DNA from: Pseudomonas fluorescens
GTDB taxonomy: Bacteria; Pseudomonadota; Gammaproteobacteria; Pseudomonadales; Pseudomonadaceae
NCBI RefSeq assembly: GCF_902497995.1
Contig: NZ_CABVII010000006.1
Span: forward strand, 224,182 to 288,181
Reading direction: 5' to 3'
Length of the DNA stretch: 64,000 nt
Of the stretch, positions 57,088-64,000 are shown piece after piece. Position numbers and translations under genes: made by a program. The notes below the pieces were generated by a model. It saw only the letters and a list, made by a program, of their open reading frames with translations, made no database searches and was not told where the DNA came from. The stretch's first letter is position 1, and the number at the start of each line of letters is the position of its first letter.

Positions 57088-58872
57088 CTATTTCTGTTCA
57101 CTCTGCGGCGTCACCCGCAGCACTTCTTCGATCGTCGTCAAACCCGCGGCCACTTTCTGCGCCCCCGACAGCCGCAGGCTGCGCATGCCTTCCTTGAATG
57201 CCTGGCGTCGTACCGCCATCAGATCGGTGTCGGGGTTGATCAGCGCTTTGACCCCGTCAGTCAGCTGCATGATTTCGTATACCCCGGCACGCCCGCGATA
57301 ACCGGTGTCGCGGCATTCCAGGCAGCCGATGGCGCGTTGGGCGTTGCCGGGTAATGGCGCTTGCCAGGGTCGGGTCAGGGTTTGCCAGTCTTCTTCACTT
57401 AATGCCAGCGGTGCCTTGCAGTGCGGGCACAAGGTCCGGACCAGTCGCTGAGCCATGACGCCGAGCACGGTGGCCTTGATCAGGTAATGGGGCACGCCGA
57501 GTTCCAGCAGACGGCTGATGGCGCTGGGCGCGTCGTTGGTGTGCAACGTCGAGAGCACCAGGTGACCGGTGAGGGCCGCCTGGATCGCCATTTCCGCGGT
57601 TTCCAGATCGCGGATCTCGCCGATCATGATGATGTCCGGGTCCTGGCGCATCAGCGCGCGCACACCGGCGGCGAACGTCAGGTCAATGTTGTGCTGGACC
57701 TGCATCTGGTTGAAGGCCGGCTCGACCATTTCGATCGGGTCTTCGATGGTGCAGAGGTTGACCTCAGGCGTCGCCAGTTTCTTCAGGGTGGTGTAGAGCG
57801 TGGTGGTTTTGCCCGAACCGGTCGGCCCGGTCACCAGAATGATGCCGTTGGGCTGGCTCGTCATGTCCTGCCAGCGGCGCAGGTCGTCGACTGAAAACCC
57901 AAGCTGGTCGAAATCCTTGAGCAGCACTTCCGGGTCGAAGATCCGCATGACCATTTTTTCGCCAAACGCCGTCGGCAACGTCGACAGACGCAGCTCGACT
58001 TCGCCGCCGTCCGGGGTCTTGGTTTTCACCCGGCCGTCCTGGGGTTTGCGTTTTTCCGCGACGTTCATTCGCCCCAGGCTCTTCAGGCGGCTGACAATGG
58101 CCATGGTCACCTGCGGCGGGAACTGATAGACGTTGTGCAGCACGCCGTCGATGCGAAAACGCACGGTGCCTTGCTCGCGCCGGGGTTCGATGTGGATATC
58201 GCTGGCCCGCTGCTGGAAGGCGTACTGGAACAGCCAGTCGACGATGTTGACGATGTGCGCATCGTTGGCGTCCGGCTCCTGGTCGCTGGCGCCGAGGTTG
58301 AGCAACTGTTCGAAGTTGCCCAGGGTGCTCGTTTGCTGGTCGGCATTGGTCGCGCCGCTGACCGATTTGGCCAGGCGGAAGAACTCCACGCTGAAGCGCT
58401 GGATGTCCACCGGGTTGGCCACCACGCGCTTGATGGGCAGTTTCAGCACATGGGTCAGGTCCGCTTCCCAACCGTTGACGTATGGCTGGGCGCTGGCCAC
58501 GGTCACCGCCTCCCGGTCGACGGAGACGGCGAGAATCTTGTGGCGCTGGGCGAAGGCATAGGACATCAGCGGAGTCACGGCCGCGACGTTGATTTTCAGC
58601 GGATCGATGCGCAAGTAAGGCTGGCCGGCCTGCTGCGACAGCCACAGGGTCAGGCTTTCCAGATCCAGGTGTTTGCCGGGCCGGCTGAGGTCATCCAGAT
58701 GCTGGCTGGCGATGAATTCCAGCGGGTGCATCTGGCCGTTGGCGGCGTGGCGGCGTCGGGCATTGAGCGCGTGCTCGGCCGAATCCTGGCTGATAAAGCC
58801 TTGGGCAACCAACTCACGCAGTAACTCATTGAGATCCAGCCAGCGGTCCTGAATGGCAAGTTGAACGGACAT
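57088..58872 (-). CDS. Orphan GspE/PilB-type secretion ATPase
   Basis: 594 residues. N-terminal MshEN/GspE-N region (about 1-160), then the hexameric ATPase: Walker A GPTGSGKTT at 349-357, Asp box IEDPIEM, Walker B IMIGEIRDLETAE, His box TGHLVLSTLHTNDA, and a tetracysteine zinc site C482, C485, C517, C520. All catalytic parts look intact. No secretin, pseudopilin or inner-membrane platform gene is in the window, so its partners must be encoded elsewhere. Start at 58872 with AGGAG upstream; the longer frame is rejected. Confidence 0.92.
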   Translation of the reverse strand: MSVQLAIQDRWLDLNELLRELVAQGFISQDSAEHALNARRRHAANGQMHPLEFIASQHLDDLSRPGKHLDLESLTLWLSQQAGQPYLRIDPLKINVAAVTPLMSYAFAQRHKILAVSVDREAVTVASAQPYVNGWEADLTHVLKLPIKRVVANPVDIQRFSVEFFRLAKSVSGATNADQQTSTLGNFEQLLNLGASDQEPDANDAHIVNIVDWLFQYAFQQRASDIHIEPRREQGTVRFRIDGVLHNVYQFPPQVTMAIVSRLKSLGRMNVAEKRKPQDGRVKTKTPDGGEVELRLSTLPTAFGEKMVMRIFDPEVLLKDFDQLGFSVDDLRRWQDMTSQPNGIILVTGPTGSGKTTTLYTTLKKLATPEVNLCTIEDPIEMVEPAFNQMQVQHNIDLTFAAGVRALMRQDPDIIMIGEIRDLETAEMAIQAALTGHLVLSTLHTNDAPSAISRLLELGVPHYLIKATVLGVMAQRLVRTLCPHCKAPLALSEEDWQTLTRPWQAPLPGNAQRAIGCLECRDTGYRGRAGVYEIMQLTDGVKALINPDTDLMAVRRQAFKEGMRSLRLSGAQKVAAGLTTIEEVLRVTPQSEQK

Positions 58873-58962
58873 GCGGGCTCCTCGTGAACAACAGTTCGCA
58901 AAGGATAGTCGCGGACCCGCACACCGTTGGGCCACTACCCGACGAAGCCGTGTCAGGTTTTT

Positions 58963-59082
58963 TCAGCCTACTGCCTGAGCCGCTGCGACCCACGCCGAAT
59001 CAGCCGTTTGCAGATCCACCGAGCGGACGCTGATCAGGTTACGCAGTTTTTCCGCGATCGCCTGGGCACGGTGCCAACTCAC
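58963..59082 (-). pseudogene. C-terminal remnant of an unidentified gene
   Basis: On the minus strand the frame is open from about 59082 down to a TGA at 58963-58965, reading ...RAQAIAEKLRNLISV...AAAQAVG. It looks like a real helical protein C-terminus, with normal codon use and no start codon. Its upstream part is missing where the Lrp remnant begins on the other strand. I cannot name the family. Confidence 0.4.
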
Positions 59083-59333
59083 TCAACGCCCACGGGCGTT
59101 CGAACTTCACCGGGTTCACCGAGGCGATTCGCGGTTTTCCCGAAGTGCTGGAGTGTTATGTGCTGATGGGGGCGGTGGATTTTTTGCTGCGAATCGTCAC
59201 GGCGGACATCGAGGCGTATGAGCGATTCTTTTTCGAGAAGCTGTCGATGGTGTCGGGGATTCAGGAGGTGAATTCGATCGTGGCGTTGTCGGAGATCAAG
59301 TCCACGACGAGTTTGCCGGTGTTGCGGGGATAG
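59070..59333 (+). pseudogene. C-terminal remnant of an Lrp/AsnC-family regulator
   Basis: The frame ending at the TAG at 59331-59333 encodes about 86 residues of the Lrp effector-binding (RAM) domain: AIRGFPEVLECYVLMGAVDFLLRIV, then a DIEAYERFF segment and a GIQEVNSIVALSEIKSTT end. The helix-turn-helix half is missing and no plausible start with a ribosome site exists. Upstream the sequence passes directly into the minus-strand remnant. Confidence 0.7.
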
Positions 59334-59359
59334 AGATTTGTAGTGTTTGTGCGGGCCTC

Positions 59360-59450
59360 TTCGCGGGCAAGCCTCGCTCCTACGGGATTCGGGTCGACCG
59401 CAAATATTGCGTACGACTCAAAACCGGTAGGAGCGAGGCTTGCCCGCGAA
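59360..59450. repeat. REP inverted pair (GTAGGAGCGAGGCTTGCC class)
   Basis: Arms TTCGCGGGCAAGCCTCGCTC at 59360 and complement ending at 59450, directly after the Lrp remnant and eight bases before the CYTH-CHAD stop codon. Confidence 0.9.
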
Positions 59451-59457
59451 GGCGGTC

Positions 59458-60825
59458 TTACATGCGCAGAAGCATCTTCCAGGCACGATTCTGATACACC
59501 GCAATCGCCTGCTGCTTACGCGCATCCAGCGACTCATCGGTGATCGGCTCGTTTGCGAGCACAGCAAGCTGTTTCAGCTCACCATACAGGCGATCCATTT
59601 CCGGGATCTCCAGCACACCACGGGCATGGTGCAGCCAGGCCTGGATGCGTTCGATGCGCGGCAGTTGTTCGGCCAGATCTTCTGGTTGCTGCTGATAACG
59701 CTGCAATTGCAACGATGTGGCTTCTTCGCCCAACAGACGCGGTAACCAGCTACCCAACTGCGCAGCGCCCTGGCGATTGCCGCGGACGTTGCGATCGGCC
59801 GCCCAGGTACGGGCCAGCAACCAGCGCGAGGTGTTCAGGGAGAACAGGCCCCAGCGCGGGTCTTCCAGTTCTTCGAGAAATTGCTCGGGTGCGGCTTTGC
59901 GCACGTCTTCGTCGTCCAGGCCGGCTTGCACCAATGGGCGCCAGTCTTCCAGCAATGCATCCAGCGCGACCCGCAGATCGTGCGTCGACTGACGCGGGGC
60001 GGCTTGGCCCAGGCTGCTCAGCAGCGCGCGCAATTCAGCGAGGTTCTCGACCCAGTCCTGCAACAAGCGCCAGTGACCATTGAAGCGATACTGCTCGGCC
60101 AGGCGCTGGCTGCTGCCGAGCAAGTGCCAGCTCAGCGCGGCAAACGCGTCGTCCAGCGGGGTTTCGGCGCTGATCTGCGGTGCTGGCAGGCTCAACGAGT
60201 AGCTGTGGGCGTCGTACAGTCGATAACCGCGCTCGGCCTTGCTGATGTCACATGGCATCAGGGGCAGGGTCGCGGCCAGTTCGGCGGCCAGTTCCAGCAG
60301 CGCGGACGGCTCGCCTTCACGCAGCTCCAGCTCCAGCTCGCAGATTTCTTCTTTCTGCTTGCCGACGATGACGTGGCCCAGGTCCAGCGCGGCTTCGATG
60401 ACCACTTTGGCCTTGCCGCGGCCCCAGGCGATTTCAGCGCGTTCACGAACGAAATCGGTGGTGAAGATCGGCTTCAGGGTTTTCTTGTCAAGCGTGGCCA
60501 ACTCTTCAGGCCAGCATTCGCCGTCGAGTTTCTTCACGTCGAGCTTGGCTTTGGGCAGGTTCCAGTCGTATTCGTTACGCTCGGACAGACCGGCAACACT
60601 CTGGCCACGGGTCTTGAGGGTCTGAATCACTTCTTCGCCATCGCGGCGCAGGCGCAGGGCAACCTTGGCGCGGGCCAGGTCGCGCTCAGGCGTGTCGAAG
60701 TACTGGTTCATCAGTTCACGGCGTTCCCAGCCACTTTTGTTGCGTTTTTTCAGGAGCGGGTGCTCGCGCAGGGCGGCGAGGGTTTCGCGGCTGACGCGGA
60801 GTTTGATTTCGGTTTCTTTCTGCAT
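59458..60825 (-). CDS. CYTH-CHAD domain inorganic triphosphatase
   Basis: 455 residues: CYTH triphosphate-tunnel domain about 1-200 with the EXEXK motif E4-T-E6-I-K8, and a CHAD domain about 215-450 with conserved histidines (HDLRVALDAL). The family hydrolyses tripolyphosphate; CHAD domains bind polyphosphate. Together with ppk and ppx in the same window this suggests a polyphosphate link, which is inference. Start ATG at 60825 is preceded by AAAT; weak ribosome site. Confidence 0.92.
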   Translation of the reverse strand: MQKETEIKLRVSRETLAALREHPLLKKRNKSGWERRELMNQYFDTPERDLARAKVALRLRRDGEEVIQTLKTRGQSVAGLSERNEYDWNLPKAKLDVKKLDGECWPEELATLDKKTLKPIFTTDFVRERAEIAWGRGKAKVVIEAALDLGHVIVGKQKEEICELELELREGEPSALLELAAELAATLPLMPCDISKAERGYRLYDAHSYSLSLPAPQISAETPLDDAFAALSWHLLGSSQRLAEQYRFNGHWRLLQDWVENLAELRALLSSLGQAAPRQSTHDLRVALDALLEDWRPLVQAGLDDEDVRKAAPEQFLEELEDPRWGLFSLNTSRWLLARTWAADRNVRGNRQGAAQLGSWLPRLLGEEATSLQLQRYQQQPEDLAEQLPRIERIQAWLHHARGVLEIPEMDRLYGELKQLAVLANEPITDESLDARKQQAIAVYQNRAWKMLLRM

Positions 60826-61000
60826 GGCCGGAAAATCCAGGATCGGGAGCGCAGCCGGGGGGAATGTGTGGCTGCCAAGGTCGTGCAGTGTACAGGACTG
60901 ATGCGAGATAGGGTCTGTTGACCCTACCCGTGCCGAGATGGTTTATTCCTGTCGCCAGATGGTTCTATGATGGACTTCAATTCGGGAGTTGGAGTCAGCG

Positions 61001-62170
61001 ATGCCTTTGCCGTCCATGAAAGATCAGTTCGCTGCGCTGATCGCTGCACCGTCCGTCAGCTGTACCCAGGCCAGCCTCGATCAGAGCAACCGTCCGGTGA
61101 TCGACTTGCTGGCGACGTGGCTGGGCGATCTGGGTTTTGCCTGTGATATCCAGCAGGTCAGCCCCGGCAAATTCAATCTGCTGGCCAGTATCGGTTCCGG
61201 CCCCGGAGGCCTGGTCCTCGCCGGTCACAGTGACACCGTGCCGTACGACGCCGCGCTGTGGCAGACCGATCCGCTTAAACTGACCGAAGTCGACGGCCGC
61301 TGGGTCGGTCTGGGCAGTTGCGACATGAAGGGCTTTTTCGCCCTGGTCATCGAAGCGGTCATTCCTCTGCTCGAGCAACCGTTCAAACAGCCCCTGCTGA
61401 TCCTCGCCACCTGTGATGAAGAAAGCTCGATGTCCGGGGCGCGAGCCCTGGCCGAAGCCGGGCGACCGCTGGGCCGTGCCGCCGTGATCGGCGAGCCGAC
61501 CGGGCTGAAGCCGATCCGGATGCACAAAGGCATCATGATGGAGCGCATCGATATCCTCGGCCAGAGCGGTCACTCCTCGGATCCACGCCTGGGCCACAGC
61601 GCCCTCGAAGCCATGCACGATGCCATCGGCGAACTGCGCGGGCTGCGTCTGTTGTGGCAGCGTGAATACCGTAACCCGCAGTTCAGTGTGCCGCAGCCGA
61701 CCATGAACTTCGGCTGCATTCATGGCGGCGACAACCCCAACCGCATTTGCGGCCAGTGCTCGCTGGAGTTCGATCTGCGGCCGTTGCCGGGCATGGACCC
61801 CAAGGTCCTGCGTGCGGAGATATTGCAGAAGCTCAGGCCCATTGCCGAGCGGCATCAGGTGAAGATCGACTACGCGCCGCTGTTTCCCGAAGTACCGCCT
61901 TTCGAGCAGGCCGAGGATGCGGAATTGGTCCGGGTCGCGGAAAAGCTCACCGGTCATCTCGCCGAAGCAGTGGCATTCGGCACCGAAGCGCCTTATCTTC
62001 AACGTCTTGGCTGCGAAACACTGGTGCTCGGCCCTGGCGATATTGCCTGCGCCCACCAACCGGGGGAATATCTCGAAATGTCACGTTTGCAGCCTACGGT
62101 GCATCTATTACGTCAACTGATTGAACATTACTGTCTGACACCGGCCAAAGCCTCGGTGCCAATCAATTGA
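61001..62170 (+). CDS. argE: Acetylornithine deacetylase
   Basis: 389-residue M20 metallopeptidase family enzyme removing the acetyl group from N-acetylornithine. Metal ligands H76 (GHSDTVP, with D78), D108 (GSCDMKG), and E140/E141 (TCDEESSMSG). Start at 61001 with GGAG upstream; a TTG four codons earlier is possible. It is followed 279 bases later by argA. Confidence 0.93.
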   Translation: MPLPSMKDQFAALIAAPSVSCTQASLDQSNRPVIDLLATWLGDLGFACDIQQVSPGKFNLLASIGSGPGGLVLAGHSDTVPYDAALWQTDPLKLTEVDGRWVGLGSCDMKGFFALVIEAVIPLLEQPFKQPLLILATCDEESSMSGARALAEAGRPLGRAAVIGEPTGLKPIRMHKGIMMERIDILGQSGHSSDPRLGHSALEAMHDAIGELRGLRLLWQREYRNPQFSVPQPTMNFGCIHGGDNPNRICGQCSLEFDLRPLPGMDPKVLRAEILQKLRPIAERHQVKIDYAPLFPEVPPFEQAEDAELVRVAEKLTGHLAEAVAFGTEAPYLQRLGCETLVLGPGDIACAHQPGEYLEMSRLQPTVHLLRQLIEHYCLTPAKASVPIN

Positions 62171-62180
62171 GCGCAATCCA

Positions 62181-62284
62181 TGTGGGAGCGGGCTTGCTCC
62201 GGGCGGCGTTCCGACGAAGGCGGTGTATCAGATGCACCAATGGCGACTGACACTCCGCTTTCGCGAGCAAGCCCGCTCCCACAG
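62181..62284. repeat. Chimeric REP element
   Basis: Outer arms TGTGGGAGCGGGCTTGCTC (62181) and complement ending at 62284; the left half switches after TTGCTC to CGGGCGGCGTTCCGACGA, the same module as at 44073-44188. The right half carries the ordinary GACACTCCGCTTTCGCG sequence of the 26638 element. Confidence 0.82.
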
Positions 62285-62449
62285 GGGCCGTGCGGTGACT
62301 GACAAACCGTATAAATTACCGATACCCCAACCCGTATTCATGAGGAGAGCGCGCGTGTCGCCAAGCCTGTTCCGACGATAACCATCAGCCCGCTGTGCGT
62401 TTTCTGTTTCGTCCATTTTTTGGCTGCTATTTATTACAGGCCCAGGTTC

Positions 62450-63748
62450 ATGCCCGAATACGTCAATTGGCTTCGTCACGCTTCGCCCTACATCAACGCC
62501 CACCGCGATTGCACCTTTGTCGTCATGCTCCCCGGCGACGGTGTGGAGCACCCGAACTTCGGTAATATCGTCCACGACCTGGTGCTGTTGCACAGCCTGG
62601 GCGTGCGACTGGTGCTGGTTCATGGTTCCCGTCCGCAAATCGAAACTCGCCTGGCCACCCGCGGCCTGACCCCGCATTACCACCACGGCATGCGCATCAC
62701 CGATGCCGCGACCCTGGAATGCGTGATCGATGCGGTCGGCCAATTGCGCATCGCCATCGAAGCGCGGTTGTCGATGGACATGGCTTCGTCACCGATGCAG
62801 GGTTCGCGCCTGCGGGTGGCCAGCGGCAACCTGGTGACGGCGCGACCGATCGGCGTGCTGGAAGGCGTCGACTATCACCACACCGGTGAGGTCCGTCGGG
62901 TCGATCGCAAGGGTATCAATCGCCTGTTGGACGAGCGCTCCATCGTGCTGCTATCGCCGTTGGGCTACTCGCCGACCGGAGAGATTTTCAACCTCGCCTG
63001 CGAAGACGTCGCCACCCGCGCGGCCATCGACCTCGGGGCGGACAAACTACTGTTGTTCGGCGCCGACCTCGGCCTGATCGACGAAAACGGGCGTCTGGTT
63101 CGCGAGTTGCGTCCACAACAGGTGCCGGCGCATTTGCAGCGTCTGGGCAGCAACTATCAGGGCGAACTGCTGGACGCGGCCGCTGAGGCCTGTCGCGGTG
63201 GTGTGGCCCGCAGTCATATCGTCAGTTATGTCGAAGACGGCGCACTGCTCACCGAACTCTTCACTCGCGACGGTGGCGGTACGCTGGTGGCCCAGGAGCA
63301 ATTCGAAGTGGTGCGCGAAGCGGCCATCGAAGACGTCGGTGGCTTGCTGGATTTGATCAGCCCGCTGGAAGAGCAGGGGATTCTGGTGCGCCGCTCCCGC
63401 GAGGTGCTGGAGCGCGAGATCGAGCAGTTCAGCGTGGTCGAACGCGAGGGCATGATCATCGCCTGCGCAGCGCTGTATCAAATTGCCGATTCGGATGCCG
63501 GGGAACTGGCCTGCCTGGCGGTGAACCCGGAGTACCGCCATGGCGGGCGCGGGGATGAGTTGCTGGAGCGGATCGAAGTCCGCGCTCGGGCGCAGGGGCT
63601 GAAAACCTTGTTCGTACTGACTACCCGTACCGCTCACTGGTTTCGCGAGCGGGGTTTTGTGCCGAGCAGTGTCGAGCGTCTGCCGTCGGCTCGGGCTTCG
63701 TTGTACAACTATCAGCGTAATTCGAAGATCTTCGAAAAGACCCTCTGA
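62450..63748 (+). CDS. argA: N-acetylglutamate synthase
   Basis: 432 residues, the P. aeruginosa ArgA length. First step of arginine synthesis: N-acetylation of glutamate. Amino-acid-kinase-like regulatory domain about 1-285 (HDLVLLHSLGVRLVLVHGSRPQIE) and a GNAT acetyltransferase domain about 290-432 (LACLAVNPEYRHGGRGDELLE, FVLTTRTAHWFRERGF). Start at 62450 (MPEYVNWLRHASPYIN) matches the family; the upstream ATG-less extension is rejected. Probably feedback-inhibited by arginine through the kinase-like domain. Confidence 0.95.
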   Translation: MPEYVNWLRHASPYINAHRDCTFVVMLPGDGVEHPNFGNIVHDLVLLHSLGVRLVLVHGSRPQIETRLATRGLTPHYHHGMRITDAATLECVIDAVGQLRIAIEARLSMDMASSPMQGSRLRVASGNLVTARPIGVLEGVDYHHTGEVRRVDRKGINRLLDERSIVLLSPLGYSPTGEIFNLACEDVATRAAIDLGADKLLLFGADLGLIDENGRLVRELRPQQVPAHLQRLGSNYQGELLDAAAEACRGGVARSHIVSYVEDGALLTELFTRDGGGTLVAQEQFEVVREAAIEDVGGLLDLISPLEEQGILVRRSREVLEREIEQFSVVEREGMIIACAALYQIADSDAGELACLAVNPEYRHGGRGDELLERIEVRARAQGLKTLFVLTTRTAHWFRERGFVPSSVERLPSARASLYNYQRNSKIFEKTL

Positions 63749-63779
63749 CGGGCCCGCCCCGTCTTCGACGCCGTACCCC

Positions 63780-63883
63780 TGTAGGAGTTGGCTTGTCGGA
63801 TCGCCGCACCGCAGCGAAGAGGCCATCACATTCAACATTGATGTCGCCTGACACGCCGCCTTCGCTGGCAAGCCAGCTCCTAT
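63780..63883. repeat. REP-like element (GGAGTTGGCTTGTCGGATCG class)
   Basis: Same class as 10267-10370: TGTAGGAGTTGGCTTGTCGG, the shared core GATCGCCGCACCGCAGCG and AAGAGGCCATCAC, and a right arm ending GCCAGCTCCTA. Confidence 0.8.
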
Positions 63884-64000
63884 GTATGGACTCGCCCCCA
63901 CTGTCTACCCGCTTTCAAAAAAACTGCCGCCCCGTTGCATCTATGTATTAGGCCTATTCGAGGAAGCCGTCATCGGCTTCTGGCCAAAATTGGAAGAGCT
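63884..64000. other. Right-edge non-coding segment with one hairpin
   Basis: No gene start recognised. GAAGCCG-TCAT-CGGCTTC (63963-63980) is a perfect 7-base hairpin without a T-run. The next gene is outside the window. Confidence 0.5.

Overview
The window is a high-GC stretch of Pseudomonas chromosome, most likely from the P. fluorescens complex. The evidence is the gene content and order, the alg genes (algR, algQ, algP), a Pseudomonas-type 6S RNA, and many fluorescens-type REP palindromes between genes. From memory, the order follows the P. aeruginosa block from cyaA to argA, with local gains and losses. Almost everything is housekeeping. I see no prophage, IS element, CRISPR array, tRNA, rRNA or toxin/antiphage island.

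Layout: 1-3.4 kb, the 5' part of cyaA (minus strand, cut by the left edge), two small conserved genes and a GST. 3.4-14.3 kb, argH, then algR, the haem genes hemCDXY, a DsbB homologue, algQ, a periplasmic FKBP, algP and a TIGR02444 gene. 14.3-23.2 kb, an ABC-F ATPase with a short MscS-like protein, a LysE exporter, a cytochrome c/FTR1 iron permease, UPF0178, elbB, a di-iron hydroxylase and a DedA protein. 23.4-28.3 kb, hemB-ppk and, convergent to it, ppx; a PhoB-type promoter appears to drive hemB-ppk. 28.5-32.4 kb, a polar amino-acid ABC importer with a divergent FadR-type regulator, lying between ppx and trxA. 32.5-42.6 kb, trxA, rho, ubiD with a 2Fe-2S flavin reductase, a ChaC-like gene, glpT, a TonB-domain protein, qor, a FliL-like protein, an EVE protein and a 49-residue membrane micropeptide. 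42.6-48.7 kb, folate cyclo-ligase, 6S RNA, zapA and a ZapB-like gene (minus), and the operon UPF0149-pepP-ubiH-ubiI (plus). 48.9-56.5 kb, an Fe(III) ABC binding protein and permease, then gcvT-gcvH and gcvP. 56.7-64 kb, a DUF2388 protein, an orphan GspE/PilB-like ATPase, a deletion scar with two gene remnants, a CYTH-CHAD protein, argE and argA.

How the genes fit together: tetrapyrrole synthesis (hemB, C, D with hemX, Y), arginine synthesis (argA, argE, argH), ubiquinone synthesis (ubiD, ubiH, ubiI), glycine cleavage (gcvT, H, P), polyphosphate (ppk, ppx, perhaps CYTH-CHAD), alginate/global regulators (algR, algQ, algP) and two iron-uptake units.

The most notable non-textbook observations are the PhoB-like promoter before hemB-ppk, the scar that joins the 3' ends of two divergent genes (58963-59333), algR without an adjacent sensor kinase gene, a 35-codon ORF between ubiH and ubiI, and 17 REP pairs of at least four sequence classes, including chimeric ones. 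No clearly new multi-gene system was found.
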